DNA of 64,000 nt, taken from contig CAKNHF010000007.1 of NCBI GenBank assembly GCA_930972465.1, forward strand, positions 35,964 to 99,963, in the 5' to 3' direction. Under the pieces are notes generated by a model. The model had not been told where the DNA came from, made no database searches, and was given only the letters and a program-made list of their open reading frames with translations. This document shows positions 19,577 to 28,701 of the stretch, in pieces (position 1 is the stretch's first letter; each line of letters starts with the position of its first letter). The translations under genes and the position numbers were made by a program. This DNA is from an uncultured Lachnospiraceae bacterium. Lineage in GTDB: Bacteria; Bacillota; Clostridia; Lachnospirales; Lachnospiraceae.

Positions 19577-20698
19577 ATGAAGAAGAAACTGGCAGTTTTT
19601 CTGATCATGGCGCTGGCCGGATTGGCCGTGCCGGGCTGTTCCTGCTCGAAACAGGAAGAGGAGCCTGCGAAGCCGGCGGCCGCAGAGGCGGATGAACCGA
19701 AGGACCCTCCGGCAGAGCCGGAAGAGGAAGCGGAACCTGAGGAGCCGGAGGAAGTGATACCCGAGAATGAGAATCTTCTTACGGGAGTTCCGGATCTCTC
19801 CGACGGGGCGATCGGAAAAAGACCTGTGGCAGTCATGGTGAATAATATACCGGCGGCGATGCCGCAGTATGGAGTGGAGGAAGCCGATCTTATTTTTGAG
19901 ATTCCTGTAGAGGGGGATCAGACCCGTTTTATGGCGCTTTACGGAGATTATACGAAGGTGCCGAAAGTTTGTGCGATCCGGAGCTGCAGGGCTTATTTCC
20001 CCGCCATCTCCCAGGGATTTGACGCGTTTTATGTGAACTGGGGGATCGATGAGAGCATGGGCGATTATATTGCGGCGCTGGGGCTGGATCAATATGATGG
20101 AATGTATAATCCCGGCGGTCTCTTCGGACGGGATCAGGACAGGCTGAATTCCGGCTATGCTCTGGAACATACAGCTTATTTCGACGGGACGAAATTCGCG
20201 TCCTATGTGCAGTCACAGGGGACAAGAACGGATCTCAGAGAGAACATGACAGATCCGGCGTTTCAGTTTAACGGGCTGGAAGAACAGATCCGGCCGGACG
20301 GAGACAGCTGCAGTCAGGTTGATATTGATTTCGGCGCTCAGACAGCATCCCTCAAGTATGATGAGCAGAGCGGAACATACAGGAAGGAAAACAGCGGAAA
20401 ACCTCAGGTAGACGGCCGGACGGGGAATCAGCTGGCATTTACCAACGTGATCGTGCTGGAGACCACAATCAGAGTGCGGGATGAGGTCGGACACAAGGAT
20501 GTGGACTGGTCCGGCGGAGATAACGCAAAGGGCTATTATATCTCCAACGGCGGAGTACAGGAGATCAGATGGTACAAGGAAGCGAACAATGAGCTTGACA
20601 GGATCCATCTCTGTGACGGGAACTGGAATGAGATATCCATCAACCGGGGAAAGACATACATAGCGATCAACTATCCGGGACAGACACAGATGAAATAG
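19577..20698 (+). CDS. DUF3048 lipoprotein (YerB-like)
   Basis: A 373-aa secreted lipoprotein. The signal peptide ends in a lipobox (VPGC, cysteine 21), followed by an acidic and proline-rich linker to about residue 60, then the DUF3048 domain beginning around LTGVPDL and RPVAVMVNNIP. The second half contains TNVIVLETTIRV and YISNGGVQEIRWYK, matching the C-terminal DUF3048 part. The family is found at the outer face of the membrane in Gram-positive bacteria; its biochemical role is not established. A GGGGGAGAA ribosome site is present. It ends directly in a terminator hairpin. Confidence 0.9.
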   Translation: MKKKLAVFLIMALAGLAVPGCSCSKQEEEPAKPAAAEADEPKDPPAEPEEEAEPEEPEEVIPENENLLTGVPDLSDGAIGKRPVAVMVNNIPAAMPQYGVEEADLIFEIPVEGDQTRFMALYGDYTKVPKVCAIRSCRAYFPAISQGFDAFYVNWGIDESMGDYIAALGLDQYDGMYNPGGLFGRDQDRLNSGYALEHTAYFDGTKFASYVQSQGTRTDLRENMTDPAFQFNGLEEQIRPDGDSCSQVDIDFGAQTASLKYDEQSGTYRKENSGKPQVDGRTGNQLAFTNVIVLETTIRVRDEVGHKDVDWSGGDNAKGYYISNGGVQEIRWYKEANNELDRIHLCDGNWNEISINRGKTYIAINYPGQTQMK

Positions 20699-20724
20699 GC
20701 GGGCAATGTGCCCGCCTTCTCTAT
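20698..20724. terminator. Bidirectional terminator between the DUF3048 gene and the 87-aa gene
   Basis: An 8-bp perfect GC-rich stem (20698-20705 with 20709-20716, loop ATG) followed by TTCTCTATTCTT. It lies exactly between the two convergent stop codons. Confidence 0.75.
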
Positions 20725-20984
20725 TCTTCGATGATCTGTATCTCAAGATAGTCGAAATCAATGGAATCTACAAAGTTGTCCTGATAAAAACGTGCTTTTG
20801 CGTGCCGTTTGAATTCATTGATCGTCGAGTCCAGCCAGATCGGCTTGCTGAGATCAAACTCGTAGCAGATCGCGTCAAGCGCGTTAAATATCTTGTGAGT
20901 GCGGGTGTCGTCAGTCTCGTCGCAGATGACGGTATCCCGCACCATTCGGTTGTCCTTGAATTCCTTTCCCCAGAGACGGAACAT
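20721..20984 (-). CDS. Conserved small protein of unknown function
   Basis: An 87-aa protein on the minus strand, not recognised. It starts MFRLWGKEFKDNRMVRD, contains TRTHKIFNALDAICYEFDLSKPIWLD, and ends in an acidic EIQIIEE tail. It has no membrane segment and no cysteine pair. AAAGGACT lies nine bases before the ATG in the minus-strand reading, and the frame faces the DUF3048 terminator, both supporting a real gene. The style of the sequence is that of a conserved Clostridia protein. Overlapping plus-strand frames look non-coding. Confidence 0.7.
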   Translation of the reverse strand: MFRLWGKEFKDNRMVRDTVICDETDDTRTHKIFNALDAICYEFDLSKPIWLDSTINEFKRHAKARFYQDNFVDSIDFDYLEIQIIEE

Positions 20985-21185
20985 GGTGAATCAGTCCTTT
21001 CATTCAATCAGATGTCATGTGAAAAGCGGAAGAAAGATGTCCGCGTATACTGACGCTATTCTACCACAAACGGAAGACAAAGTCACCTGGAGTTTTCGCC
21101 CTTCTTGACACGGTTATGGGAAATCATTATACTTGGAAAATGTAGGGGCCTGCGGGCCCAGTACGATAGAAAGGACAGTATAACC

Positions 21186-21560
21186 ATGATTATACAGTGC
21201 AGGGAAAAAGACAGGGAGATGCTGCTTGCGTTTCTGGAAGAGGATGCGGAATATAATGCGCCTGTCATCCGGGAGCTTGAAAGCTGCAGTTTTGATGAGA
21301 AACAGCACCTGGTTTATGCCGAGGTGGAAAAAGAAGAGTGCGTAGGCGTTTATCTCTGCTCATGCGGGAGCAGAAATCTTATGATCAGCTGCAGGGAACA
21401 TTGTGTCAACGTGGATTTTCTCGAGCAGTTTTTCGGTATGTATCTTCCCGACACGGTTACGGGAAAACCGGATGATGTGAGGGTAGCGGGCTGGCTGCTT
21501 ACAGATTATGAGATGACGGTCTCAGACGGGCGGGCGGTACTGTCGGCCGGCAAGGCCTAA
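21186..21560 (+). CDS. Hypothetical protein resembling the N-terminal half of a GNAT acetyltransferase
   Basis: A 124-aa protein. The frame opens at 21105, but AAAGGACAG before 21186 marks the likely start. The opening (IIQCREKDREMLLAFLEEDAEYNAPVI, cited here in pieces) and a following ELESCSF segment recall the N-terminal part of a group of GNAT acetyltransferases, but the acetyl-CoA-binding core is missing. It is either a stand-alone small protein or a truncated relic. The codon use is like its neighbours. No function is assigned. Confidence 0.55.
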   Translation: MIIQCREKDREMLLAFLEEDAEYNAPVIRELESCSFDEKQHLVYAEVEKEECVGVYLCSCGSRNLMISCREHCVNVDFLEQFFGMYLPDTVTGKPDDVRVAGWLLTDYEMTVSDGRAVLSAGKA

Positions 21561-21638
21561 AGAGACTGCGGGCAGAGATTCCACATGCAGACAGGAAAGC
21601 GGAAACGCTTAAGAATTCATTAAAAAAGAGTGAATTCG

Positions 21639-21667
21639 GTGACGGGAAATACAAAATATGGTATACT
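21639..21667 (+). promoter_or_regulatory. Candidate extended -10 promoter for the alarmone synthetase gene
   Basis: TATACT at 21662-21667 is preceded by TG at 21659-21660 (extended -10). A weak -35 (GTGACG, 21639-21644) lies 17 bases upstream. Confidence 0.5.
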
Positions 21668-21703
21668 GTTGGAAAACAAATCAACCAATGGGGGATGTCT
21701 GCA

Positions 21704-22453
21704 ATGAAAGGCGAACAGCAGGTGGAGGCTGCATTGAAAAGCTATGAAGATGTGGACAGCTGGAAAACGATGATATTTCTCTACAATTCTGCGATGAAAG
21801 AAGTAGAGACGAAACTGGAGATTCTCAATGACGAATTCCAGCATGTTCATCAGTACAATCCGATCGAGCATATCAAGACCCGGATTAAGACACCGGAGAG
21901 CATTGTAAAGAAGCTGAGACGTTACGGATATGAAAGTTCGATCGAGAACATGGTGCGGTATATCAATGATATTGCCGGAGTGAGACTCATCTGTTCCTTT
22001 ACGTCAGATATTTACCGGTTGGCCGAGATGATTGGAAATCAGAGTGACCTTAAGGTACTTTCCATCAAAGACTATATCAGAAATCCGAAGGAGAGCGGAT
22101 ATAAAAGTTATCATATGCTTGTATCCGTACCGGTCTTCCTGTCAGACAGTGTTGTGGATACCAAGGTGGAGATCCAGATCCGGACGATCGCCATGGATTT
22201 CTGGGCAAGCCTTGAGCACAAGATCTATTATAAGTTTGAAGGAAATGCACCGGAGTATATCAGCCGGGATCTGCGGGAATGTGCGAAGATGGTAGCGGAA
22301 CTTGACGATAAGATGCTTTCGCTGAATGAGGCAATTCAGGAATGTATAGTTCAGGAGGCCAGCAGGAGAAATATGGATGACGTGCTCGACAATGTGGTCG
22401 GGACCAGAAGAGGACAGGGAGTTATTCATTTCAGATCACAGAAAACTGAATAG
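21704..22453 (+). CDS. relQ: Small alarmone synthetase (GTP pyrophosphokinase, RelQ/YjbM family)
   Basis: Makes (p)ppGpp from ATP and GDP/GTP in the cytoplasm. The 249-aa protein has only the RelA/SpoT synthetase domain: IKTRIKTPESIVKKLRRYG, then NDIAGVRLICSFTSDIY with the catalytic acidic residue, YIRNPKESGYKSYHM, and VEIQIRTIAMDFWASLEHKI. There are no hydrolase, TGS or ACT domains, which defines the small synthetases. The ATG at 21695 is too close to the GGGGGA site; the ATG at 21704 is 8 bases from it and is preferred. Residues 1-50 form the N-terminal helix of the family. Confidence 0.9.
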   Translation: MKGEQQVEAALKSYEDVDSWKTMIFLYNSAMKEVETKLEILNDEFQHVHQYNPIEHIKTRIKTPESIVKKLRRYGYESSIENMVRYINDIAGVRLICSFTSDIYRLAEMIGNQSDLKVLSIKDYIRNPKESGYKSYHMLVSVPVFLSDSVVDTKVEIQIRTIAMDFWASLEHKIYYKFEGNAPEYISRDLRECAKMVAELDDKMLSLNEAIQECIVQEASRRNMDDVLDNVVGTRRGQGVIHFRSQKTE

Positions 22454-22462
22454 TATATGAAG

Positions 22463-22502
22463 GAAACCGGATATGAGAGAGTGGCTCCCCGTATCCGGTT
22501 TC
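22463..22502 (+). terminator. Hairpin between relQ and the P-type ATPase gene
   Basis: An 11-bp perfect stem (22463-22473 with 22492-22502) with an 18-base loop. There is no clear U-run, so it may be a weak terminator or an mRNA-processing structure. Confidence 0.4.
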
Positions 22503-22537
22503 AGATGTGAAGTGAGGAACTCCGAGGGGGAAGAGGA

Positions 22538-24394
22538 ATGACAAAAGAGGTAAAAAAGAAGGGGATTGAGATCGGGGCGGGGATTGTACTGTATCTGACC
22601 GTGTGGGCGGCTTCAGTACAGACCGGGCTGAACCGGCAGGAGGAGACGACTGTGTTTCTTCTGCCTTATATTGTCCTTGCTCTGGAAACATACAAGAGTC
22701 TGTTCAGACAGATCATAAAGCTCAGATTTCCGGATGAAGATCTTCTGATCGTTATTGCGACTGTGGGGGCATTTTTTGTCGGCCGCAACAAAGAAGCAGT
22801 GGCGGCCATGCTGTTCTATCAGGTGGGAAAGATGATCGAGGAGATCTCGATGAGCCGGACAAAGAAGTCGATTGCGGAGTTTATTGATATCCGTCCGGAA
22901 TATGCGAACCTTAAAACCGGCGGAATGGAAGAGATTGTTCTGCCGCAGGACCTGAAGACAGGGCAGACGATCATACTCCGTCCGGGCGGAAGGATCCCGG
23001 TGGATGCGGAAGTGACCGCGGGAACGGGAACCGTTGATACGAAGGCGATCACCGGAGAGGCGGAACCGAAAGTGGTGGGCCCCGGTGACAGAATCTACAG
23101 CGGCTGCATCAATCTGAGCGGAGTGCTGGAGGCAAAAGTCATCCGCCTTTATAAGGATTCTACGGCGGAAAAGGTTATTGAACTCGTGGAGCGGGCCAAT
23201 GAAAAGAAATCAGACAGCCTGCATTTTGCGGATCGGTTCACAAGGTATTACACGCCGATCGTCATCCTGATCGCATTTGTGACGATCCTGGTTCTTCCCA
23301 TGATGTTTACGGGAGAACGGGAAGAGTGGATCTACCGCGGGCTGATCATACTTGTGGCGGCCTGCCCGTGCGGCCTTATGGTGTCGATCCCCATGGCCTT
23401 CCTGGGAGGCATCGGATCCGCGTCAAAGTATGGGGTGCTGTTTAAGGGAAGTGCTTTTCTGGAGGATCTGACCAAGGTGGATACTTTTGTGTTTGACAAG
23501 ACGGGAACTCTGACAGAAGGGGTGTTCCATGTACAGAAGATTGTTCCCAGCCAGATGACAGAAGAGGAACTTCTGGAGAAGGCTGTTTTGGGAGAAGCTT
23601 ACTCGATGCATCCCATTGCCGTATCACTCAGGGAGGCTTACGGCAAAACAATAGACCGTGCGAGAGTGAAGGGGATAAGCGATTTCCCCGGATACGGGCT
23701 GAGAGCCGTTGTGGACGGAAAAGAAGTTTACATCGGCAATTCACGTCTGATGAAAAAGCGAGGGCTGTTCTATCAGCCTGTGACGGAAGTCGGGAGTGCG
23801 GTTCACGTTGCCGTGGACGGAAAGTATGCAGGTTATATTCTTATCTCTGATGCCATACGTGAAGATACGGAGAAACTCATGAAATGGCTTCACAGGCGGG
23901 GGCTTTCCACAGTCATGCTGACCGGAGACAACGAGCGTGTGGCCGAGGCCGTGGCGAAGCAGCTTGGAATTGAAAGTGTCTATGCGGAACTGATGCCGGA
24001 GGATAAAGTAGAGCAGATCGAAGACTTTATGGAAAGCAGGATGGAGGATGAGAAAGTCGCGTTCATAGGAGACGGGATTAATGATGCTCCGGTTCTTGCA
24101 AGGGCGGATATCGGGATTGCCATGGGCGGTCTGGGAGCAGACGCGGCTCTGGAGGCTGCGGATATTATCCTGATGGAGGATGAGCCGTCCCGGATCATCA
24201 GCGCCATAAGGATCGCCAGGGCGACGCTCAGATCGGTGAAGCAGAACATGATTTTTGCCATTGGGATGAAAGTAATTCTTATCGCACTGGCATTTGCGGG
24301 ATATGTCACGATGCAGAATGCGATTATCGCGGATATGGCGGTCATGCTGATCAATATTATGAATTCATTCTGGATGATGAAATATCCGGAATAA
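22538..24394 (+). CDS. Heavy-metal P1B-type ATPase, Zn/Cd class
   Basis: A 618-aa ATP-driven metal efflux pump. It has the TGEAEP actuator motif near 172, the CPC metal site in the membrane (276-278), the phosphorylated Asp320 in DKTGT, and GDGINDAP near the end of the nucleotide domain. The final helices carry a lysine (MKVIL) and an aspartate (IADMAVMLIN) as in ZntA/CadA, which favours Zn2+/Cd2+ over copper. There is no N-terminal HMA metal-binding domain, a form that is common in Clostridia. A GGGGGAAGAGGA ribosome site precedes the ATG. The metal is inferred from motifs only. Confidence 0.88.
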   Translation: MTKEVKKKGIEIGAGIVLYLTVWAASVQTGLNRQEETTVFLLPYIVLALETYKSLFRQIIKLRFPDEDLLIVIATVGAFFVGRNKEAVAAMLFYQVGKMIEEISMSRTKKSIAEFIDIRPEYANLKTGGMEEIVLPQDLKTGQTIILRPGGRIPVDAEVTAGTGTVDTKAITGEAEPKVVGPGDRIYSGCINLSGVLEAKVIRLYKDSTAEKVIELVERANEKKSDSLHFADRFTRYYTPIVILIAFVTILVLPMMFTGEREEWIYRGLIILVAACPCGLMVSIPMAFLGGIGSASKYGVLFKGSAFLEDLTKVDTFVFDKTGTLTEGVFHVQKIVPSQMTEEELLEKAVLGEAYSMHPIAVSLREAYGKTIDRARVKGISDFPGYGLRAVVDGKEVYIGNSRLMKKRGLFYQPVTEVGSAVHVAVDGKYAGYILISDAIREDTEKLMKWLHRRGLSTVMLTGDNERVAEAVAKQLGIESVYAELMPEDKVEQIEDFMESRMEDEKVAFIGDGINDAPVLARADIGIAMGGLGADAALEAADIILMEDEPSRIISAIRIARATLRSVKQNMIFAIGMKVILIALAFAGYVTMQNAIIADMAVMLINIMNSFWMMKYPE

Positions 24395-24413
24395 ATGGAA
24401 GAGGAGTATAAAG

Positions 24414-24968
24414 ATGGGTAGAAAAAGAATCGGATTGATATGTACGGCGCTTCTTTCTGCATGCCTTCTTGCGGGATGTTCAAGCGCGCTGAAAGAAGGA
24501 ACGGAGGCTCTCGGCGCGGGAGATTATGAGAAAGCGCTGACAGATTTTCAGGAGGCGGCTTCGGACGAAGACCGGGAAACTGCGGCGGAAGGATACCGCG
24601 GACTGGGAATCGTGTATTATGAGAGCGGAGATTACGGACAGGCTCTGGAAGCTTTTGAGAATGCGCTGGATAATGGGGCGGAACAGACGGTACAGCTGTA
24701 TAATCTGATGGGCGCCGCTGCCATGCAGGAGCAGAACTACGAGAAGGCGCTGGAGTATTTCCAGGCCGGACTTGAACTTGCGGAGACGCAGTCAGGGGAA
24801 GATTCTGCGGATGCCGGCATGATTCAGGAGATGGAATACAATGAGATCGTCTGTTATGAGCAGACTGCTGACTGGGAGAATGCGAAGCAGAAGATCACGG
24901 AATATACTGAAAAATATCCGGATGACGAGAATGCGAAGAAAGAAGCGGAATTTCTCGAGACCCGGTAG
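24414..24968 (+). CDS. TPR-containing lipoprotein
   Basis: A 184-aa secreted lipoprotein. The signal peptide ends in LLAGCSS (cysteine 22). Tetratricopeptide-like repeats follow from about 30 to 175: ALGAGDYEKALTDFQEAA, IVYYESGDYGQALEAFENAL, and AAMQEQNYEKALEYFQAGL, then a diverged fourth. TPR arrays bind other proteins; the partner is unknown. It starts 19 bases after the ATPase gene with GAGGAG upstream, so the two may be co-transcribed. Confidence 0.87.
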   Translation: MGRKRIGLICTALLSACLLAGCSSALKEGTEALGAGDYEKALTDFQEAASDEDRETAAEGYRGLGIVYYESGDYGQALEAFENALDNGAEQTVQLYNLMGAAAMQEQNYEKALEYFQAGLELAETQSGEDSADAGMIQEMEYNEIVCYEQTADWENAKQKITEYTEKYPDDENAKKEAEFLETR

Positions 24969-24977
24969 ACATAGGAC

Positions 24978-25014
24978 AGGGGCAGATCCTTCCGGAGGAA
25001 GGACCGGCCCCTTC
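24978..25014 (+). terminator. Terminator-like hairpin after the TPR lipoprotein gene
   Basis: The inner 7-bp stem (24987-24993 with 24997-25003) and outer 5-bp GGGGC/GCCCC stem (24979-24983 with 25007-25011) are separated by a 3/3 internal loop. The T-run after it is poor. Confidence 0.45.
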
Positions 25015-25048
25015 GCCGACCGTGGAAATACCGGTGAGAGGAGAGCAT

Positions 25049-25729
25049 ATGGAGTTGAGAAGAAAATATCAGATAACGGAATACTGCCACCGGTTCCTGG
25101 AAGAATATATACATGAGGGAGACGTGTGTATTGATGCGACGGCAGGAAATGGAAACGACACGGAATTTCTCTGCCGCAGGGCGGGGGAGAACGGAAAGGT
25201 TTATGCATTTGACATACAGCGCCGCGCGATTGAGAATACGGGAAAGAGACTGGAGGAATCCGGCCTTGCCGGGCGGGCAGTCCTGATCTGTGCGGGACAT
25301 GAGCATATGAAAGAGTATGTGAAGGAGCCGGCTGCCGCGGTGGTATTCAATCTGGGCTATCTTCCGGGAGGAGACCATGCTCTGGCTACCAGGCCGGATA
25401 CAACAGTTGAGGCGGTGAAGCAGGGGCTTGAGATTCTTCGCCCGGGAGGAGTGATGAGTCTGTGCATCTACAGCGGCGGTGATACAGGCTATGAGGAGAG
25501 GGACACTCTGCTCGCCTGGCTGAGGGATCTGGATCCCGCAAAATGGCTTGTCCTTGTGAACTGTTATTATAACAGGAAGAACGATCCGCCCCTGCCGGTT
25601 TTTATTATCCGGACAGATCAGAGCGGGCCGGAAACGAATAAGGGAAAAAGCAGCGCGGAAGGCGGGACGCAAAAGGCGGTACAGAACCGGAGAGGCGCAT
25701 TGACAGAAGGAGAACCGGAATATGTATGA
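25049..25729 (+). CDS. mnmM: MnmM/YtqB-like tRNA methyltransferase
   Basis: A 226-aa class I SAM-dependent methyltransferase of the YtqB family, members of which complete mnm5s2U at the tRNA wobble position. Landmarks are DATAGNGNDTEFL (SAM motif I), YAFDIQRRAIENT (motif II), FNLGYLPGGDHALATRPDTT, and NCYYNRKNDPP near the end. A GTG start at 25022 is possible, but AGAGGAGAG sits properly before the ATG at 25049. The C terminus has an extra polar tail of about 35 residues after the core. It overlaps hflX by 8 bases, implying translational coupling. The specific tRNA role is taken from the family. Confidence 0.85.
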   Translation: MELRRKYQITEYCHRFLEEYIHEGDVCIDATAGNGNDTEFLCRRAGENGKVYAFDIQRRAIENTGKRLEESGLAGRAVLICAGHEHMKEYVKEPAAAVVFNLGYLPGGDHALATRPDTTVEAVKQGLEILRPGGVMSLCIYSGGDTGYEERDTLLAWLRDLDPAKWLVLVNCYYNRKNDPPLPVFIIRTDQSGPETNKGKSSAEGGTQKAVQNRRGALTEGEPEYV

Positions 25730-26957
25730 AACAGATAAGATTGAAGAGAAAGTGATCCTGGTAGGAGTGGATACCGGGGGAGCAGAATCAGAAGAATCCT
25801 CTCTTGATGAACTTGCCGAGCTTGCCCGCACAGCGGGAGCACAGGTGGCCGGCAGGCTGATCCAGGCCAGAGAGAGCATTCATCCGGGGACTTATATCGG
25901 GAAGGGGAAGCTTTCCGAGCTGAAGAATCTGCTGTGGGAAACGGATTCCACAGGAATCATCTGCGATGATGAACTGACCAGCGCCCAGATCGGAAATCTG
26001 GAGGAGGAGCTTTCCTGCAAGGTGATCGACCGGACGCTGCTGATTCTGGATATTTTCGCCGCACGGGCGGTTTCCGGAGAGGGAAAGATACAGGTTGAGC
26101 TGGCTCAGCTGCGATACAGGGCATCCCGGCTTTCCGGACTGGGCAGGTCTCTGTCACGGCTCGGCGGCGGAATCGGAACCAGGGGGCCCGGTGAGAAGAA
26201 GCTTGAGATGGACCGGCGGCTGATCCGGGAGCGTATCAGCAGGCTGAAGAAGGAACTCAGAGATGTGGAGAGGCACCGGGAGCTGATAAGGAATCAGAGA
26301 AGCCAGTCGGGGATGAAAACTGCGGCTCTGGTAGGGTATACTTCCGCCGGGAAGAGCAGTATAGAAAATGCCCTGACGGATGCAGGGATTCCTGAGGATG
26401 CCATGCTTTTCTCCACACTGGATACGACGACACGGGGACTGATGCTGGACGGGACACAGGAGATTCTTGTCACGGACACAGTCGGGTTCATCCGCAAACT
26501 GCCGCATCATCTGGTGGAGGCCTTCCGGAGCACGCTGGAGGAAGCGGCGTATGCCGATATAATCATTCATGTAGTGGATGTATCCAATCCGCAGATGGAT
26601 ACCCAGATGCATGTGGTGTATGAGACACTGCGGCAGCTGGGGGCGGAGGGAAAGCCGGTGGTGACATTGTTCAATAAGCAGGACCTGCTCGACGAACCGG
26701 GGGTTCAGAGAGACTTTCGGGCAGACTATTCGATTCCCACATCTGCGAGAACAGGTGAAGGCCTGGATGAACTGAAACATGCTCTGCTGGAGATCATCCG
26801 GCGGGATCAGATCTATATCGAGCGCCTGTATGATTTCGCGGACGCGGGAAAGATCCAGCTTATCCGGAGCAGAGGACAGCTTGTGTCGGAAGAGTATGTG
26901 CCGGAAGGAATCGCTGTGAAGGCCTATGTGCCGCAGGATATATATGGAAGAGTATAG
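25722..26957 (+). CDS. hflX: GTPase HflX
   Basis: A 411-aa ribosome-associated GTPase involved in splitting or rescuing stalled ribosomes. The N-terminal HflX domain contains GTYIGKGKLSEL and DRTLLILDIFAARA. The GGGIGTRGPGEKKLE hallmark and a coiled coil (165-195) lead to the G domain with Walker A GYTSAGKSS at 205-213, DTVGFIRKLPHHL (G3) and NKQDL (G4). Serines replace the usual Asn and Thr around the P loop, which is a mild variation. AGAAGGAGA precedes the ATG. Confidence 0.93.
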   Translation: MYETDKIEEKVILVGVDTGGAESEESSLDELAELARTAGAQVAGRLIQARESIHPGTYIGKGKLSELKNLLWETDSTGIICDDELTSAQIGNLEEELSCKVIDRTLLILDIFAARAVSGEGKIQVELAQLRYRASRLSGLGRSLSRLGGGIGTRGPGEKKLEMDRRLIRERISRLKKELRDVERHRELIRNQRSQSGMKTAALVGYTSAGKSSIENALTDAGIPEDAMLFSTLDTTTRGLMLDGTQEILVTDTVGFIRKLPHHLVEAFRSTLEEAAYADIIIHVVDVSNPQMDTQMHVVYETLRQLGAEGKPVVTLFNKQDLLDEPGVQRDFRADYSIPTSARTGEGLDELKHALLEIIRRDQIYIERLYDFADAGKIQLIRSRGQLVSEEYVPEGIAVKAYVPQDIYGRV

Positions 26958-27027
26958 GGAAGAAATATGCGGCAGAGTCCGCTTTTGACGACGGCATGCC
27001 GGAAAAGTGAGTTACGGAGGTAGTGAG

Positions 27028-27819
27028 ATGATTACGATTGATGAAGAAAAATGTATAGGATGCGGACTCTGTGAAAAGGATTGCCCTGCGGGAAAGATCC
27101 GGGTCAGAGAGGGCAGAGCGGTATACAGACCGGAATGTATTCAGTGCGGCCACTGTGTGGCAGTCTGTCCCCGGAACGCGGTTTCCATACCGGAGTATGA
27201 CATGGCGGATGTGGAAGAATATGACAGGGATACGTTTGAGGTGAAGCCTGAAAATTTCCTTCATTCGGTAAAATTCCGAAGGAGCATCAGAAACTATCAG
27301 AAGAGAAAGCTGGAGAAGGATTGCCTTGAGCGGATTCTGGATGCAGGCCGATATACAGCGACGGCGAAGAACAGTCAGAAGTGCCGTTTTATTGTTCTTC
27401 AGGAAGAACTGGATGCGTTCAGACAGAAACTCTGGGACCAGGTGCCTGCCATGGCGGACCGCATAAAGGAGGAAATGCCCCACTATGCGATGATGTTTAA
27501 ATTTCTCTATCGCAGGCACCGGGATAATCCGGAGGACGACGGGCTGTTTTTCAATGCTCCGGCCATGATCCTCATCGCCACGGACAATCCGCTGGACGGC
27601 GGGCTTGCTGCTGCGAACATTGAGAATATGGCTGTGGCGGAGGGCGCCGGAGTCCTCTACTGCGGATATCTGATGAGAATCATCGAGGCCAGTCCGGAAC
27701 TGAAGCAGTGGCTCGGCATACCGGATACCCCGATCGCATGCTGCATGCTTGCGGGCTATCCGGCTGTAAGATACAGAAGGACGGCTCCCCGGAAAAAGGC
27801 GGACATTGTGTGGAGATAG
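27028..27819 (+). CDS. Ferredoxin-domain nitroreductase family protein
   Basis: A 263-aa cytoplasmic flavoprotein. Two 4Fe-4S motifs occur at the N terminus (Cys9, 12, 15, 19 and Cys37, 40, 43, 47), followed by the nitroreductase fold from about residue 80: FRRSIRNYQKRKL with the FMN-binding arginines, AKNSQKCRF, and NIENMAVAEGAGVLYCGYL. Such fusions pass electrons from an iron-sulfur donor to FMN; the physiological acceptor is unknown. The frame opens at 27007, but the GGAGGT site fits the ATG at 27028. Confidence 0.9.
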   Translation: MITIDEEKCIGCGLCEKDCPAGKIRVREGRAVYRPECIQCGHCVAVCPRNAVSIPEYDMADVEEYDRDTFEVKPENFLHSVKFRRSIRNYQKRKLEKDCLERILDAGRYTATAKNSQKCRFIVLQEELDAFRQKLWDQVPAMADRIKEEMPHYAMMFKFLYRRHRDNPEDDGLFFNAPAMILIATDNPLDGGLAAANIENMAVAEGAGVLYCGYLMRIIEASPELKQWLGIPDTPIACCMLAGYPAVRYRRTAPRKKADIVWR

Positions 27820-27852
27820 CCGCGTATCCGGATACATAACGGAAAGAGTGTT

Positions 27853-28584
27853 TCAGAGGAAACCGCCGTCAAGGCCGATGATCTGGCCTGTCAGATAGGA
27901 GGGGGCCTCCGCAAGCATCAGCGTCAGACGGGCGGCTTCCTCCGGAGTGCCGAAGCGTCCGGCGGGCACTTCATCTGCCAGAGCAGAACGCTCTTCCGGA
28001 GTAAGCCGGGCGTTCATCTCTGTATCGATCACTCCGCATGCAATGGCGTTGACCTGGATATTGCTTGGGGCGAGCTCTTTGGCCAGGGCTTTTGTCAGAC
28101 CGTGAACGCCGGACTTTGAGGCCGAGTAGGCAGCCTCGCAGGAGGCGCCGGAAGTCCCCCACATGGAAGAAATGTTGATGATCCGGCCTGATTTACGGGA
28201 TACCATCCACGGGACAGCCGCACGGCAGCAGAAGAATACGGAGGAAAGATTCGTGCCCATGAGTCTCTCCCATTCGCTGTCGGTCATGTCAGTGAGGAGA
28301 CCGAACCAGGCGATTCCGGCGTTGTTGACAAGGACGTCAAGGCCGCCGCTTATGTCGGAGATCCTGCGGAAGATCCGGCGTACTTCATCCGGATTGCCCA
28401 CATCGCCGGGAAGGGCGTCACATGAACCTCCGGAGGCAGTGATCTCGTATTTTACGCGCTCCAGATCCTGTATGGATTTTCTGCAGTTTATGAAAACGTG
28501 ATATCCGGCGCCGGCGAATGCGAGGGCACAGACACGGCCGATGCCGCGGGAGGCTCCGGTTATCAGAACACTGTTTTTTTTCAT
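27853..28584 (-). CDS. Short-chain dehydrogenase/reductase (FabG-like)
   Basis: A 243-aa NAD(P)-dependent oxidoreductase on the minus strand. It has the cofactor motif TGASRGIGRV (9-18), NNAG near 88, the catalytic serine in NISSMWGTSG, YSASKSG with the catalytic tyrosine and lysine, and the C-terminal YLTGQIIGLDGGF of 3-oxoacyl-ACP reductases. It is not beside other fatty-acid synthesis genes, so a general reductase role is as likely as FabG. GGAGTATCC precedes the ATG in the minus-strand reading. It converges on the nitroreductase gene. Confidence 0.9.
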   Translation of the reverse strand: MKKNSVLITGASRGIGRVCALAFAGAGYHVFINCRKSIQDLERVKYEITASGGSCDALPGDVGNPDEVRRIFRRISDISGGLDVLVNNAGIAWFGLLTDMTDSEWERLMGTNLSSVFFCCRAAVPWMVSRKSGRIINISSMWGTSGASCEAAYSASKSGVHGLTKALAKELAPSNIQVNAIACGVIDTEMNARLTPEERSALADEVPAGRFGTPEEAARLTLMLAEAPSYLTGQIIGLDGGFL

Positions 28585-28701
28585 CGGGATACTCCTTTTA
28601 TGTAAAATATTTTCACGTACCAGTATAGCACGTAAGAGACTGATGTGTTACAATTTTACCAGATAAGATGCAGAGTTAAGGCTGAGCCGGGAGGATTGTT
28701 C

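Noticed and set aside
19084-20170. Long minus-strand frames opposite rmlC and the DUF3048 gene
   Set aside because: Low-complexity Ser/Arg/Leu translations typical of the antisense of GC-rich coding sequence; the plus strand has signal peptide and family motifs.
20706-21053. Plus-strand frame of 115 codons over the 87-aa gene
   Set aside because: It runs through the terminator and has no ribosome site; the minus-strand frame has one and stops at the shared terminator.
25022-25048. GTG start for the MnmM-like gene
   Set aside because: No ribosome site at the right distance, and it would lengthen the family N terminus; the ATG at 25049 follows AGAGGAG.
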